A DNA stretch of 64,000 bases from Hyphomicrobiales bacterium (GCA_900466875.1 UBNQ01000023.1:186001-250000); one strand, 5' to 3'. Counted from the stretch's first letter, positions 1-9,131 are shown. Made by a program: numbers and translations. The notes: a model not told the origin generated them from the letters alone.

Positions 1-65
1 ACGCTGCCGACTCGATCCTGACCGTCGGTGACGCGGTCAAGTTCATCGAGAAGGCCCAGGCCTAA
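1..65 (+). CDS. acpP: acyl carrier protein, C-terminal end (partial)
   Basis: Only the last 20 codons and the TAA stop (63-65) are in the window. The frame from base 3 reads AADSILTVGDAVKFIEKAQA, the typical final helix of the bacterial fatty-acid acyl carrier protein. AcpP carries growing acyl chains on a phosphopantetheine arm; the attachment serine lies outside the window. The position directly ahead of fabF matches the usual acpP-fabF order. Identification rests on the C-terminal sequence and the neighbour. Confidence 0.9.
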   Translation, partial: AADSILTVGDAVKFIEKAQA

Positions 66-120
66 TCGACGACATATCAGGGACGACCGCCTGCGTTTGT
101 GCAGGTCGCGATCCCTCAGG

Positions 121-145
121 ACGGCCCGCTAGTTCGGGCCGTTTC
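121..145 (+). terminator. probable rho-independent terminator after acpP
   Basis: An 8-bp perfect stem (121-128 with 135-142, ACGGCCCG/CGGGCCGT) with a 6-base loop is followed by a short T run. It sits between acpP and fabF and could end or attenuate the very abundant acpP transcript before fabF. Confidence 0.6.
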
Positions 146-184
146 AGCAATTAAAACATGGAAAAACGGGGTGGGGCACTGGCG

Positions 185-1447
185 ATGAGGCGTGTCGTTA
201 TCACCGGTACCGGCATGGTATCACCGCTTGGAAGCGGAACGGAAGTCACCTGGCAGCGCCTGCTTGCAGGCCAGAACGGGGCAAGACTGGTCACTGAATT
301 CGAAGTCGAGGATCTGCCGGCGAAGATCGCCTGCCGCATCCCCGTCGGCGATGGAACAGACGGCACGTTCAATGCCGATCAGTGGCTGGAACCCAAAGAA
401 CAGCGCAAGGTCGACCCCTTCATTCTTTACGGCATGGCTGCCGCCGAAATGGCGCTTAACGATGCCGGCTGGCATCCGAAGACCGACGAAGACCAGATCG
501 CCACCGGCGTTCTGATCGGTTCGGGTATCGGCGGCCTCGAAGGCATCGTAGAGGCGGGCTATACGCTCCGCGACAAAGGACCGCGCCGCGTTTCGCCTTT
601 CTTCATTCCCGGCCGCCTGATCAATCTCGTATCCGGCCAGGTTTCGATCCGCCACAAGCTGCGCGGGCCCAACCATTCTGTCGTGACCGCTTGTTCCACC
701 GGCGCCCATGCGATCGGTGATGCGGCGCGGCTGATCATTTTCGGCGATGCCGATGTGATGGTGGCCGGCGGCACGGAATCACCGGTTTGCCGTATCGGGA
801 TGGCCGGCTTTGCCGCATGCAAGGCGTTGTCGACCCAGCACAACGACGATCCGACCAAGGCCTCGCGCCCCTATGACCGCGACCGCGACGGTTTCGTCAT
901 GGGCGAGGGCGCCGGCATCGTGGTTCTGGAAGAACTGGAACATGCCAAGGCACGCGGCGCCAAGATCTATGCCGAAGTCGTCGGTTACGGTCTGTCGGGC
1001 GATGCCTATCACATCACCGCACCGTCGGAAGACGGCGACGGCGCTTTCCGCTGCATGACCATGGCGCTGAAGCGCGCCGGTCTGAGCCCCTCGGATCTCG
1101 ACTATATCAACGCCCATGGCACGTCGACCATGGCCGACACGATTGAACTCGGAGCTGTCGAGCGTCTGGTCGGCAATGCGGCCTCGAAGGTCTCGATGTC
1201 GTCGACCAAGTCGGCCATCGGCCATCTTCTGGGAGCCGCCGGAGCCGTCGAGGCAATCTTTGCGACGCTTGCGATCCGCGACAACATCGTGCCGCCGACA
1301 CTCAATCTCGACAATCCCGATGTCGACACGGCGATCGATCTCGTGCCGCACACGGCACGCAAACGCGATGTCAATGTCGCCCTGTCGAACTCTTTCGGCT
1401 TCGGCGGCACCAATGCATCGCTGGTGTTGAAGCGCTACGACGCGTAA
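185..1447 (+). CDS. fabF: beta-ketoacyl-ACP synthase II
   Basis: FabF condenses malonyl-ACP with acyl-ACP in the elongation cycle of cytosolic type II fatty acid synthesis. The 420-residue protein starts MRRVVITGTGMVSPLG, the standard FabF N-terminus. The thiolase-fold triad is visible: the nucleophilic Cys in VVTACSTGAH (about residue 164), His in NAHGTSTMADT and His in SIGHLLGAAGAVEA, with the C-terminal glycine-rich NSFGFGGTNA. I chose the ATG at 185 because a G-rich ribosome site (about 169-177) precedes it. The in-frame ATG at 158 adds nine non-conserved residues and has no ribosome site. It follows acpP and precedes mltG on the same strand. Confidence 0.96.
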   Translation: MRRVVITGTGMVSPLGSGTEVTWQRLLAGQNGARLVTEFEVEDLPAKIACRIPVGDGTDGTFNADQWLEPKEQRKVDPFILYGMAAAEMALNDAGWHPKTDEDQIATGVLIGSGIGGLEGIVEAGYTLRDKGPRRVSPFFIPGRLINLVSGQVSIRHKLRGPNHSVVTACSTGAHAIGDAARLIIFGDADVMVAGGTESPVCRIGMAGFAACKALSTQHNDDPTKASRPYDRDRDGFVMGEGAGIVVLEELEHAKARGAKIYAEVVGYGLSGDAYHITAPSEDGDGAFRCMTMALKRAGLSPSDLDYINAHGTSTMADTIELGAVERLVGNAASKVSMSSTKSAIGHLLGAAGAVEAIFATLAIRDNIVPPTLNLDNPDVDTAIDLVPHTARKRDVNVALSNSFGFGGTNASLVLKRYDA

Positions 1448-1464
1448 TTGTGATCACCTCCATC

Positions 1465-1492
1465 GCCGGCTGGACGCTACAGTCCGGCCGGC
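1465..1492. other. strong intergenic hairpin after fabF
   Basis: An 11-bp stem (1465-1475 with 1482-1492, one G-T pair) with a 6-base loop lies 18 bases after the fabF stop. No T run follows, so it is more likely an mRNA 3'-end stabilising or rho-assisted structure than an intrinsic terminator. Confidence 0.5.
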
Positions 1493-1556
1493 ACCATGTT
1501 CTGAACCTGCTTTTTGCCGTATTGCTTGGCCAAACAGCAGGCAATGATTCCAATTA

Positions 1557-2828
1557 ATGCAAATGGGGGTGCGGTTGAGCAATTCCGATAATGGTGGCGA
1601 GCTTCCGCCCGGCGGTAGCAATGCAGCCAACAACGGCAGCAGCCGCGGTCCGATCATTCCCAAGTCGCCGAACGAAGCCCTGAAGCCTGAACGTGTTCCG
1701 GATCCGCCGAGACGTTCGAAGAAAGCCCGCAGCCAGGTCATCATCTTCTTCAACTTCGTGATGACGATGCTTGTTCTCGTGTGCCTCGCGGGCGCGGCTA
1801 TCTTCTATTATGCGCTGTCGACCTACCACGGTCCGGGTCCGCTTCAAGCCAATACCAATTTCGTCGTGCGCGAAGGCGCCGGCATTGCCGAGATCGCCAC
1901 CAGCCTGGAGCGCAACGAGATCATCGAGGATGCGCGGGTCTTCCGTTACGTGACCTCGGTCAATCTCGGTTATGCCGGTTCGGCCGAGAACCGTCGTAGC
2001 CTCAAGGCCGGTGAATACGAGATCAAGGCCCATGCCACGATGCAGGAGGTCGCGGATCTTCTGGAATCCGGAAAATCCATTCTCTATTCGATCTCGATGC
2101 CGGAAGGTCTGACCGTTCGTCAGATGGCGCTGAGACTGAGGGAAGATACGATACTGGAGGGCAATCTGCCGTCGGACCTGCCAACGGAAGGCAGCCTGAG
2201 GCCCGATACCTACAAATTTTCCCGCGGCACCAATCGTGCCGAGATCCTGTCTCAGATGCATGCCGCCCAGCAGAAGCTCATCGACCAGATCTGGGAACGC
2301 CGCGACCCGGACCTGCCGATCAAGACGAAGGAAGAATTCGTCGTTCTGGCCTCGATCGTCGAGCGCGAAACCGGCAAGGATGACGAGCGGGCCCATGTCG
2401 CCTCCGTCTTCTATAACCGGCTGCAGAAGGGCATGCGCCTCCAATCCGATCCGACGATCATCTACGGCATCTTCGGCGGCGACGGAAAGCCGTCCGACCG
2501 CCCGATCTACCGCTCCGACCTGCAGAAAGAGACGCCCTACAACACCTACAAGATCAAGGGCTTGCCGCCGACGCCGATTTCCAATCCGGGCCGTGCAGCA
2601 CTCGAAGCCGTCGCCAATCCGTGGCGGACCAAGGATCTCTACTTCGTCGCCGACGGCACGGGTGGTCACGTGTTTGCACCGACGCTGGAAGAGCATAACG
2701 CCAACGTCAAGCGCTGGCGCAGGATCGAGGCCGAGCGCAAGGCTGGCACTGCTGCTGCAAACCAGTCAGACGAGGTCGTTGACGGTCAGCCCGACGGCGC
2801 CGACGCCGAGAAACCGACAGGCAACTGA
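1557..2828 (+). CDS. mltG: endolytic murein transglycosylase MltG (YceG)
   Basis: MltG cleaves nascent glycan strands at the periplasmic face of the inner membrane and helps set peptidoglycan strand length. The protein has a polar N-terminal tail rich in Asn, Gly and Pro, one membrane helix near residues 61-85, then the YceG/LysM-like domain. The catalytic glutamate motif is ASIVERETG, and the C-terminal part has LPPTPISNPG and the Y-F-V-A-D-G-T-G-G-H signature. The length (about 420) is normal for Rhizobiales. The start is uncertain: ATG 1557 and ATG 1563 have weak ribosome sites, while TTG 1575 is preceded by GGGGG. The region after residue 20 is secure. Confidence 0.93.
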   Translation: MQMGVRLSNSDNGGELPPGGSNAANNGSSRGPIIPKSPNEALKPERVPDPPRRSKKARSQVIIFFNFVMTMLVLVCLAGAAIFYYALSTYHGPGPLQANTNFVVREGAGIAEIATSLERNEIIEDARVFRYVTSVNLGYAGSAENRRSLKAGEYEIKAHATMQEVADLLESGKSILYSISMPEGLTVRQMALRLREDTILEGNLPSDLPTEGSLRPDTYKFSRGTNRAEILSQMHAAQQKLIDQIWERRDPDLPIKTKEEFVVLASIVERETGKDDERAHVASVFYNRLQKGMRLQSDPTIIYGIFGGDGKPSDRPIYRSDLQKETPYNTYKIKGLPPTPISNPGRAALEAVANPWRTKDLYFVADGTGGHVFAPTLEEHNANVKRWRRIEAERKAGTAAANQSDEVVDGQPDGADAEKPTGN

Positions 2829-2838
2829 CGAAAGTTTC

Positions 2839-2859
2839 GCCGCCGCGCCATGCGGCGGC
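2839..2859. other. GC hairpin between mltG and yicC
   Basis: A perfect 8-bp stem (2839-2846 with 2852-2859, GCCGCCGC/GCGGCGGC) with a 5-base loop lies in the 51-base gap. The ribosome site of the YicC gene (GGAGTAAG) follows, so the structure could affect relative expression inside this cluster. Confidence 0.4.
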
Positions 2860-2879
2860 ACACATGTGGAGTAAGTTGA

Positions 2880-3767
2880 ATGACATTGCAGTCGATGACC
2901 GGTTTCGCCCGCAGCGAAGGTGTCAGCGGGCGCAGCCGCTTCGTCTGGGAGCTGCGGTCGGTCAACGGCAAGGGACTGGATGCGCGTCTGCGCCTGCCGC
3001 CGGGCCTCGAGCGGCTGGAGCCCGATGCGCGGCGCATGGTCGGCGAAGCCTTTTCCCGCGGCAACATCCAAGCATCCCTGTCTATCTCGGTGGACGAGAC
3101 GCGCATGGAGGCGGTGGTCAATCGCGATGCGCTGTCTGCCGTTCTCGCACTGCGCGAAGAGCTGAAGGATATCATCGATCCATCGCCGCTGCGTCTCGAC
3201 ACGCTGATCGCGATCCGTGGCCTCGTGGATATCCGCGAGCAGGAGGATGGCGAGGATGCGCTTCTCGCCCGCGACGCAGCGATCCTCTCGGGCCTGACCA
3301 CGGCTCTTGCGAGCCTCAAGCGCATGCGTGAGACCGAAGGGGCGGCACTGCGGGCCGTGCTGGCAGCGCATGTGGCCCGCATTGCGGAGCTGACGCATAT
3401 CGTCGAAACCGATACATCCCGTTCGCCGGACGAGATCGCCCGCCGTCTGAACCAGCAGCTGGACCAGATCATGCAGGACAAGGCAGGCCTCGACCGCGAC
3501 CGGCTTTATGCTGAAGTGGCGCTTCTTGCGACCAAGGCTGACCTGCGCGAAGAGATCGACAGGCTGAAGGCGCATGTGGCGGCTGTCGGCGAACTTCTCG
3601 AAAAAGGTGGGCCGATCGGCCGCAAGCTCGATTTCCTTGCACAGGAATTTAACCGGGAATCGAATACCATCTGTTCCAAATCCAATTCCGCTGCTGTAAC
3701 GGCTGCAGGCATCGAACTGAAAGTCGTCATCGACCAGTTCCGCGAACAGGTCCAGAATCTGGAGTAA
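2880..3767 (+). CDS. YicC family endoribonuclease
   Basis: The protein starts MTLQSMTGFARSEG, the hallmark of the YicC/YloC family, and ends with a DUF1732-type domain (GGPIGRKLDFLAQEFNRE, then the NTICSKSN region). Length (295) is as usual for the family. E. coli YicC has been described as an endoribonuclease acting on small RNA; the exact substrate in rhizobia is not known to me. It is preceded by GGAGTAAG and lies three bases ahead of gmk, so the two are probably cotranscribed, an order common in proteobacteria. Confidence 0.92.
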   Translation: MTLQSMTGFARSEGVSGRSRFVWELRSVNGKGLDARLRLPPGLERLEPDARRMVGEAFSRGNIQASLSISVDETRMEAVVNRDALSAVLALREELKDIIDPSPLRLDTLIAIRGLVDIREQEDGEDALLARDAAILSGLTTALASLKRMRETEGAALRAVLAAHVARIAELTHIVETDTSRSPDEIARRLNQQLDQIMQDKAGLDRDRLYAEVALLATKADLREEIDRLKAHVAAVGELLEKGGPIGRKLDFLAQEFNRESNTICSKSNSAAVTAAGIELKVVIDQFREQVQNLE

Positions 3768-3770
3768 AAG

Positions 3771-4445
3771 ATGAGCCCGGCCCCGAACCCGTCAGACAAG
3801 GCAGATACGAAGATCGCCCGCCGCGGGCTGATGCTCGTGCTCTCGTCTCCCTCCGGGGCCGGAAAATCGACCATCGCGGGCAACCTGCTGCGGGACGACC
3901 ACAGCCTGAAAATCTCCGTCAGCGTCACGACCAGAACAAAGCGTCCGAGCGAAATCGGCGGCACGCATTATCATTTCATCACCGTCCCGCAGTTCGAGCG
4001 CATGCGCGACAATGGCGAACTGCTGGAATGGGCCGAGGTGCACGGCAATTTCTACGGCACGCCGCGCGAGCCGGTGGAACAGGCGATGGCCGAAGGCCGC
4101 GACATGCTGTTCGATATCGACTGGCAGGGCGCGCTTCAGCTGCAGGAAAAGATGAAGGCCGACATCGTCTCGATCTTCGTCCTGCCGCCGACCATGACCG
4201 AGTTGCAGTCACGCCTGCACCGCCGTGCGGAAGATTCGGAAGACGTGATCCGCACCAGGCTCCTGAATTCCCGCGCCGAGATCGAGCACTGGCGCGAGTA
4301 TGACTATGTCATCGTCAATGATGACCTCGACGAAGCTTTTGGCCACGTCAACTGCATCGTCAACGCCGAGCGCGTTCGCCGCGACCGCCGGCACGGCCTT
4401 TTCGACTTCGTCGCGACGCTGCTGACCGAAGAGCCAAAACTCTAG
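3771..4445 (+). CDS. gmk: guanylate kinase
   Basis: Guanylate kinase phosphorylates GMP to GDP with ATP. The P-loop [10 protein letters not shown] lies near residues 25-35, followed by [11 protein letters not shown] and GTHYHF, which bind GMP, and the Arg-rich lid. Length (224) is normal. The stop codon lies in the sequence CTAG, whose other strand supplies the stop of the converging methyltransferase gene, so the two genes end on the same four bases with no terminator between them. Confidence 0.96.
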   Translation: MSPAPNPSDKADTKIARRGLMLVLSSPSGAGKSTIAGNLLRDDHSLKISVSVTTRTKRPSEIGGTHYHFITVPQFERMRDNGELLEWAEVHGNFYGTPREPVEQAMAEGRDMLFDIDWQGALQLQEKMKADIVSIFVLPPTMTELQSRLHRRAEDSEDVIRTRLLNSRAEIEHWREYDYVIVNDDLDEAFGHVNCIVNAERVRRDRRHGLFDFVATLLTEEPKL

Positions 4446-5224
4446 TCAAAGCGTTTTTTGCCCGATATCGCGAACCGGTGTTGCAGCGTCGACGCAAGAC
4501 CCTTTCGCGACAGGAGCGGGATGCCACGGCTGCGGCGGATTTCTGCAAGATCCGTGTCGACCCTGAGTTCGCCGAAGCCGGCCGTTTCGAAAAGCTTCAC
4601 CGTATCGTCTGCCCGGATGCCCTTGTTGAAATGCACCTGGCCGACGATGCGCTCGTGGTGCTGCCATTGTTCCGGCGTCAGCAGGCTGTGGCCGTCCTTC
4701 TGTTTGCCGAACACGCGGTCGAGGAGAGGTAGCAGCTTTTCCAGCCAGTGCTTGCGGACGAAATCACCGTCGATGATCAGTAGGCGTCCACCGGGCTTCA
4801 GGATGCGCAGCCAGTCGGCAAAAGCCTTGTCGGGACCTGTGAGCGTCCAGACAAGATGGCGCGCGATGATGACGTCGTAGGTTCCGTCCGGTTCCATCGT
4901 TTCTTCCGCGTCACGTGTCAGGAAGCGGATCGAGGCATTCGCCTCATTCGACTTGCGGCGCGCACGGGCCATCATCGGTTCGGTGAAGTCCAGCCCGGTT
5001 ACCTCGAACCCGAGCCCATGCATCAGCATTGTCATCACGCCGGTGCCGCAGGCGAGATCGAGTGCTTTTCTACCCTCGCCATCGCCCAGATGGCGGCGTA
5101 TCAGCCGGCCCCAGGCTTCTATCTCCGCGCGTTCGGCGATGCCATGGCCGGGGCTGGCGTCATAGGTCTGCGCGCGCAAACTCCAGTAGTCGCGGATATC
5201 GTCCTTGATCGACCAGTTCTGCAT
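4442..5224 (-). CDS. class I SAM-dependent methyltransferase in the riboswitch operon
   Basis: A 260-residue soluble protein with the class I Rossmann fold: motif [14 protein letters not shown] near residues 56-68, acidic residue in [10 protein letters not shown], the RDAEE loop, and [16 protein letters not shown]. The substrate cannot be read from sequence. It resembles small-molecule methyltransferases of the Methyltransf_11/25 type. It starts eight bases after the ABC ATPase stop and is the last gene of an operon headed by a cobalamin riboswitch. A role on a corrinoid or another imported ligand is an inference from position only. It could also be an unrelated passenger gene. Confidence 0.85.
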   Translation of the reverse strand: MQNWSIKDDIRDYWSLRAQTYDASPGHGIAERAEIEAWGRLIRRHLGDGEGRKALDLACGTGVMTMLMHGLGFEVTGLDFTEPMMARARRKSNEANASIRFLTRDAEETMEPDGTYDVIIARHLVWTLTGPDKAFADWLRILKPGGRLLIIDGDFVRKHWLEKLLPLLDRVFGKQKDGHSLLTPEQWQHHERIVGQVHFNKGIRADDTVKLFETAGFGELRVDTDLAEIRRSRGIPLLSRKGLASTLQHRFAISGKKRFD

Positions 5225-5232
5225 GTCTTTGC

Positions 5233-5994
5233 CTACATCAGGAATTGGATATGGAGCCGGCCGTGATGCGCCGAGGTGGAGACATGCGCCTCGACCCCGA
5301 ACACGTCGGCGATCAACTCTTCGGTCAGGATTTCTGCGGGCGTGCCGCAGGTGACGAGTTTACCTTCCGACAGGACAGCGATGCGGTCGCAGAAGCGGGC
5401 GGCGAGATTGAGGTCGTGGATGGCCACGACCGTCGTTATTGAAAGATCCTCGACCAGCCGCAGGATGTCGATCTGGTGCTGGATATCGAGATGGTTGGTC
5501 GGTTCGTCGAGGATCAGGACCGAGGGCGATTGTGCAAGCGCCCGGGCCAGCTGGACCCGCTGCCGCTCGCCGCCCGAAAGCGTATGCCAGAACTGGTCAC
5601 GGCGATCCGTCAGGCCGACGCGGACAAGCGCATCCTCGACGATATCATCGTCAGCGCCGGTCCAGGGGGAGAGGGCAGAACGGTGCGGCGTACGCCCGAG
5701 TTTCACCACGTCGAGGACGGTGACATTTGCCTCTGTCATCGAATGCTGTTCGACGACGGCGACGCGGCGCGCAAGTTCCCGCCGGCCGAAGCCGGAGATC
5801 TTTCGGGCGTCGAGCAGGACGTCGCCCTCTGCCGGAGCCCTGAGGCCCGCCAGCAGGCGGATGAGTGATGACTTGCCGGAACCGTTGGGGCCGATCAGCC
5901 CGAGCGTCTGGCCGGGCTCGACGGAGACAGAGACGCCGTCGACGATGACCTTGCGGCCGGCGAGCCAGCGGACGGCGTTTGCAGCGAGCGTCAT
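5233..5994 (-). CDS. ABC transporter ATP-binding protein, corrinoid/iron-chelate type
   Basis: A 253-residue ATPase of the FecE/BtuD/HmuV class. Visible motifs are Walker A (GPNGSGKSSL, near 36), Q-loop region, signature LSGGERQRVQLARAL, Walker B VLILDEPTNHLDI and the switch His in VVAIHDLNLAARF. It acts on the cytosolic face with the permease encoded upstream; their genes overlap in ATGA (5991-5994), indicating translational coupling. The upstream cobalamin riboswitch suggests a corrinoid or cobalt-linked substrate. Sequence alone does not separate this from ferric siderophore systems. Confidence 0.92.
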   Translation of the reverse strand: MTLAANAVRWLAGRKVIVDGVSVSVEPGQTLGLIGPNGSGKSSLIRLLAGLRAPAEGDVLLDARKISGFGRRELARRVAVVEQHSMTEANVTVLDVVKLGRTPHRSALSPWTGADDDIVEDALVRVGLTDRRDQFWHTLSGGERQRVQLARALAQSPSVLILDEPTNHLDIQHQIDILRLVEDLSITTVVAIHDLNLAARFCDRIAVLSEGKLVTCGTPAEILTEELIADVFGVEAHVSTSAHHGRLHIQFLM

Positions 5995-7022
5995 GCGACC
6001 CTCCTTGCCCGGTAGAGGATGACCGAGAAGAACGGCACGCCCACCAGCGCCGTGACGACGCCGATGGGAAGCACCTGCGGCGCGATGATGATGCGCGAGA
6101 CGATATCGGCCACCACCATGAACAGCGCGCCGACAAGCGCGCAGGCGGGCAGCAGGCGCATATGTCCCGGTCCGACAATGAAGCGGGCGGCATGCGGGAT
6201 GACCAGCCCGACGAAACCGATCGCGCCGACCATGCTGACCATGGTGGCGGTCATCAGCGCTGTGACGAGGAGTAACACGACGCGAACACGGCCGACGGCG
6301 ATGCCGAGCGAACGGGCCGCGTCCTCGCCAAAGGTGAAGGCGTCGAGCGCGCGCGAATGCCAGATGCAGACGACGAGACCGATGCTGACGACGGAAGCGG
6401 CAAGCGCCACATCCGGCCAGCGCACGCCGGCAAAACTGCCGAGGAGCCAGAACATCACGCTGCGTGCCTGTTCGGCATTGGCCGAGGTCGAGACGATATA
6501 GGAGGTGAGCGCGTTGAAAAGCTGTGAGGCGGCGACGCCGGCAAGGATCGTCCGGTCGGCCGTCTGTCGTCCACTGGCGAGCATGACGACGAAGGCGAAG
6601 GCGAGCAGCGCGCCGACGAAAGCCCCCACCGACAGTGAGATAGCACCGGCACCGAGGCCGAGCAGCATGACCGAGACGGCGCCGGTCGATGCGCCGGCCG
6701 AAATGCCGAGCACATACGGTTCCGCCAGCGGATTGCGCAGGAGCGACTGCAGGATCGCGCCGGAAAGCGCCAGCCCAGCACCGCAGAAGGCGGCAACCAG
6801 CGAACGCGAGAGGCGATAATCCCAGATCACCGCTTCCTGAATGCGCGGCACGGGGATGTCCGTGAGGCCAAGGCGGTTGGTTACGGCCGCGGCCGTCGTT
6901 TTCATCGGGATGGTCATCTCGCCGATCGCAACACCCGCGATCATCGCGACGAGGAGGGCGGCAAGCACGAGGAGGACGCCGGCAGTGCCGACGACCCAGG
7001 GCCTTATGCGAGATGACGTCAC
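5991..7022 (-). CDS. FecCD/BtuC-type ABC transporter permease
   Basis: An inner-membrane permease of 343 residues, hydrophobic throughout, with about ten predicted helices. Family features are the P-R segment near residue 50, LSGAILQSLLRNPLAEPYVLGISAGAS and the C-terminal GLVIPHAARF. I place the start at GTG 7020-7022, which overlaps the TGA of the upstream binding-protein gene in GTGA. The open frame runs about 88 codons further upstream, but that part lies inside the binding-protein gene and shows no permease character. Its partners are the ATPase downstream and the two receptors upstream. Confidence 0.92.
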   Translation of the reverse strand: MTSSRIRPWVVGTAGVLLVLAALLVAMIAGVAIGEMTIPMKTTAAAVTNRLGLTDIPVPRIQEAVIWDYRLSRSLVAAFCGAGLALSGAILQSLLRNPLAEPYVLGISAGASTGAVSVMLLGLGAGAISLSVGAFVGALLAFAFVVMLASGRQTADRTILAGVAASQLFNALTSYIVSTSANAEQARSVMFWLLGSFAGVRWPDVALAASVVSIGLVVCIWHSRALDAFTFGEDAARSLGIAVGRVRVVLLLVTALMTATMVSMVGAIGFVGLVIPHAARFIVGPGHMRLLPACALVGALFMVVADIVSRIIIAPQVLPIGVVTALVGVPFFSVILYRARRVA

Positions 7023-8032
7023 TTCAGCAATCCGAACCGTTCGAGGGACGCGGCGACGGTTTCCAGGCCGGAGATCGTGCGGATTGTCGGGTTCATCGCC
7101 TGCGCGTCCATTTCGACGATATGGCCTTTTTCGACGGCATCGAGCTTGCTGACGACCGGATCTGTGGTGAGGAATTGCTTCTTCACCGCCGGGTCGTCTG
7201 CGCCCTGGTTGCGGCGATCCATCGTGCCGATGACGATTACCGTCGGATCTTCGGCGGCAATCGCCTCCCAGCCGATCAGCGGCCATTCCTGTTCGGAAGC
7301 GACGACGTTTTTTGCGCCGAGAACCTGAGTGATATACCCGGACGCACCGTTCTTTCCAGCCATCCAGGCATCGCCCGCCACTTCCGGCGAGGAGAACCAG
7401 TAGACGAGGCTGACATCCTTGGCCTTGTCCGCGACTTTTGCACGTACGGCTCCTTCGCGGGCCTTGATCTCAGCAATCAGCGTCTCGCCGCGATCGGCGA
7501 CGTCGAAGATGCGCGAAAGCTCGTCGATTTCCTGGTAGAGGAGATCCATCGAGAACATCTTCTTTCGGCTGCCGTCGGAGACGCTGTTGTCCGTCACCAC
7601 GCAATCGGTCGGCGAGACATAGCTTGGCACGCCGAGATCGGAGAACTGCTGGCGTGTACCGACGCGACCCTGCGGCCCGACAGACGTGAGGAACTGCGCG
7701 GCGATGAAATCCGGTTCGCGTGCCACCACGGCCTCGAAATTCGGCGTGCTGTTGGCAATGCGATGGACCTTCTGATTGTCGACGGCAAGCTCCGGCAGAA
7801 CCGGGGAGACCCAGATGGCGCTGCCGGCCATGCGATCGGAAAGACCCAGCATCAGCAGGATCTCGGTGCTGTTCTGGCCGAGGCCGACAGCCCTCTGTGG
7901 AGCCTTGTCGATGACGATGTGCGAACCGCAGTTCTCGATCGTCAGCGGAAAGCTGGTCGAGGCGGCGAAGGCGACGGAGGGAAGGGCGGTGAGGGGAGCT
8001 ACGAAGAGAGCGGCAATCAGGCCGTATTTCAT
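7019..8032 (-). CDS. periplasmic substrate-binding protein of ABC transporter, copy 2
   Basis: A 337-residue exported receptor of the class III (FecB/BtuF, helical backbone) type. It has a cleavable signal peptide (MKYGLIAALFVAPLTALPSVAFAA) and PLTIENCG at the mature N-terminus. The start at 8032 has a good ribosome site (AGGACAGGAT). It is a paralogue of the gene just upstream: both share the E-WPL-GWE-IA segment, the T-MDRR segment and the end MDAQ-MNPTIRTI, and both have nearly the same ribosome-site sequence. The two copies face one permease, so they may bind different forms of the substrate. Confidence 0.9.
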   Translation of the reverse strand: MKYGLIAALFVAPLTALPSVAFAASTSFPLTIENCGSHIVIDKAPQRAVGLGQNSTEILLMLGLSDRMAGSAIWVSPVLPELAVDNQKVHRIANSTPNFEAVVAREPDFIAAQFLTSVGPQGRVGTRQQFSDLGVPSYVSPTDCVVTDNSVSDGSRKKMFSMDLLYQEIDELSRIFDVADRGETLIAEIKAREGAVRAKVADKAKDVSLVYWFSSPEVAGDAWMAGKNGASGYITQVLGAKNVVASEQEWPLIGWEAIAAEDPTVIVIGTMDRRNQGADDPAVKKQFLTTDPVVSKLDAVEKGHIVEMDAQAMNPTIRTISGLETVAASLERFGLLK

Positions 8033-8071
8033 ATCCTGTCCTTTCAGAAGACGGATGAGAGACGAGTAAGA

Positions 8072-8098
8072 CACCGCCCGGCCATAGGGCGGGCGGTG
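8072..8098 (-). other. intergenic hairpin between the two binding-protein genes
   Basis: A 9-bp perfect stem (8072-8080 with 8090-8098, CACCGCCCG/CGGGCGGTG) without a T run lies between the duplicated receptor genes. It may protect or attenuate the operon transcript, raising the first receptor over downstream genes. Confidence 0.45.
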
Positions 8099-8111
8099 AA
8101 TACGTCGTGGC

Positions 8112-9131
8112 CTAATTCGCAAGTCCGAAGGACTGGATGCCCTTGGCCAGCGTCTCGATCCCGTCGATCGTGCGGATCGTCGGGTTCATCGACTGCGCGT
8201 CCATCATCACGAAGCGCTTGTTCTTCACCGCATCGAGCTGGCTGACAACCGGGTCGCTTTCGAGGAAGGAGACTTTGACCGCCGGGTCGTCGGCGGCATA
8301 ACGGCGGCGGTCCATGGTGGCGATGACAATCACGGCCGGATCGGCCTCTGCGATCGTTTCCCACCCGACCAGCGGCCATTCCTCTTCCGTCGTCACAACA
8401 TTCTTCGCGCCGATCGCTTTCAGGATATAGGCGGGAGCGCTGTTCTTGCCGGCAATGAAGGCGTCGCCCTTGGTCTCTTTGCTGGAGAACCAGAAGACGA
8501 TCGGGAGGTTCTTCGCTTCCGCGCCCTTGATCGAGGCGACGGCAGCTGCTTCACGCGCCTTGAGGTCGGCGATCAGCTGGGTCCCGCGATCCTGAATGTC
8601 GAAAATCTGCGCCAGTTCAGCGATTTCGCGATAGATCAGGTCCATCGTGAACATCTCCTTGCGCACACCATCGCCACCTTCGAGATTGGTCTTGGCAACG
8701 CAATCGGCCGGCGACAGATAGGTGTTGACGCCGATATCGGAAAACTGTTCGCGCTTCGCGACCGAGCCCATCGGCCCGACATGCCATTCGAACTCGGCGG
8801 CGACCATATCCGGCTCCAGCCCGACGATCGACTCGAAGCTCGGATCGTTGTCGGCGAGCCGTCTGATCTTCGCGTTCGCCTCGGCATATTGCGGCACGAC
8901 GGGACCGACCCAGACGGCGGTGCCGGCAACCTTGTCGGCAAGACCCAGCGAATAGAGCACTTCGGTCATGCCCTGACCGATGGAGACGATCTTTGCCGGT
9001 GCCTTGTCGAAGGTCACCTTCTGTCCGCAATTCTCAAGCGTCAGCGGATAGCTGGTTGAGGCTGCAAGTGCCGTTGCGGGAAGCGCTGCTGCGGAAACCG
9101 CAAACAGTGCGGCGATCAAGCCGAGTTTCAT
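8112..9131 (-). CDS. periplasmic substrate-binding protein of ABC transporter, copy 1
   Basis: The first gene after the cobalamin riboswitch encodes a 339-residue exported class III binding protein. It has a signal peptide MKLGLIAALFAVSAAALPA ending near ALAAST, and SYPLTLENCGQKVTFDKAP at the mature start. The start at 9131 is chosen for AAAGGACAGGAC immediately upstream. Riboswitch control points to cobalamin, cobinamide or another corrinoid as ligand, though sequence similarity is to the broad iron-siderophore/B12 receptor family. A gene copy follows directly. No BtuB-like outer-membrane receptor is in the window. Confidence 0.9.
   Translation of the reverse strand: MKLGLIAALFAVSAAALPATALAASTSYPLTLENCGQKVTFDKAPAKIVSIGQGMTEVLYSLGLADKVAGTAVWVGPVVPQYAEANAKIRRLADNDPSFESIVGLEPDMVAAEFEWHVGPMGSVAKREQFSDIGVNTYLSPADCVAKTNLEGGDGVRKEMFTMDLIYREIAELAQIFDIQDRGTQLIADLKAREAAAVASIKGAEAKNLPIVFWFSSKETKGDAFIAGKNSAPAYILKAIGAKNVVTTEEEWPLVGWETIAEADPAVIVIATMDRRRYAADDPAVKVSFLESDPVVSQLDAVKNKRFVMMDAQSMNPTIRTIDGIETLAKGIQSFGLAN

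Noticed and set aside
7023-7286. In-frame N-terminal extension of the ABC permease
   Set aside because: It overlaps the coding region of the binding protein and is Arg/Gly-rich without hydrophobic helices; the GTGA overlap gives a natural start at 7022.
8072-8098. Rho-independent terminator between the binding-protein genes
   Set aside because: The stem is strong but lacks a T run in either direction; it is listed as a hairpin only.
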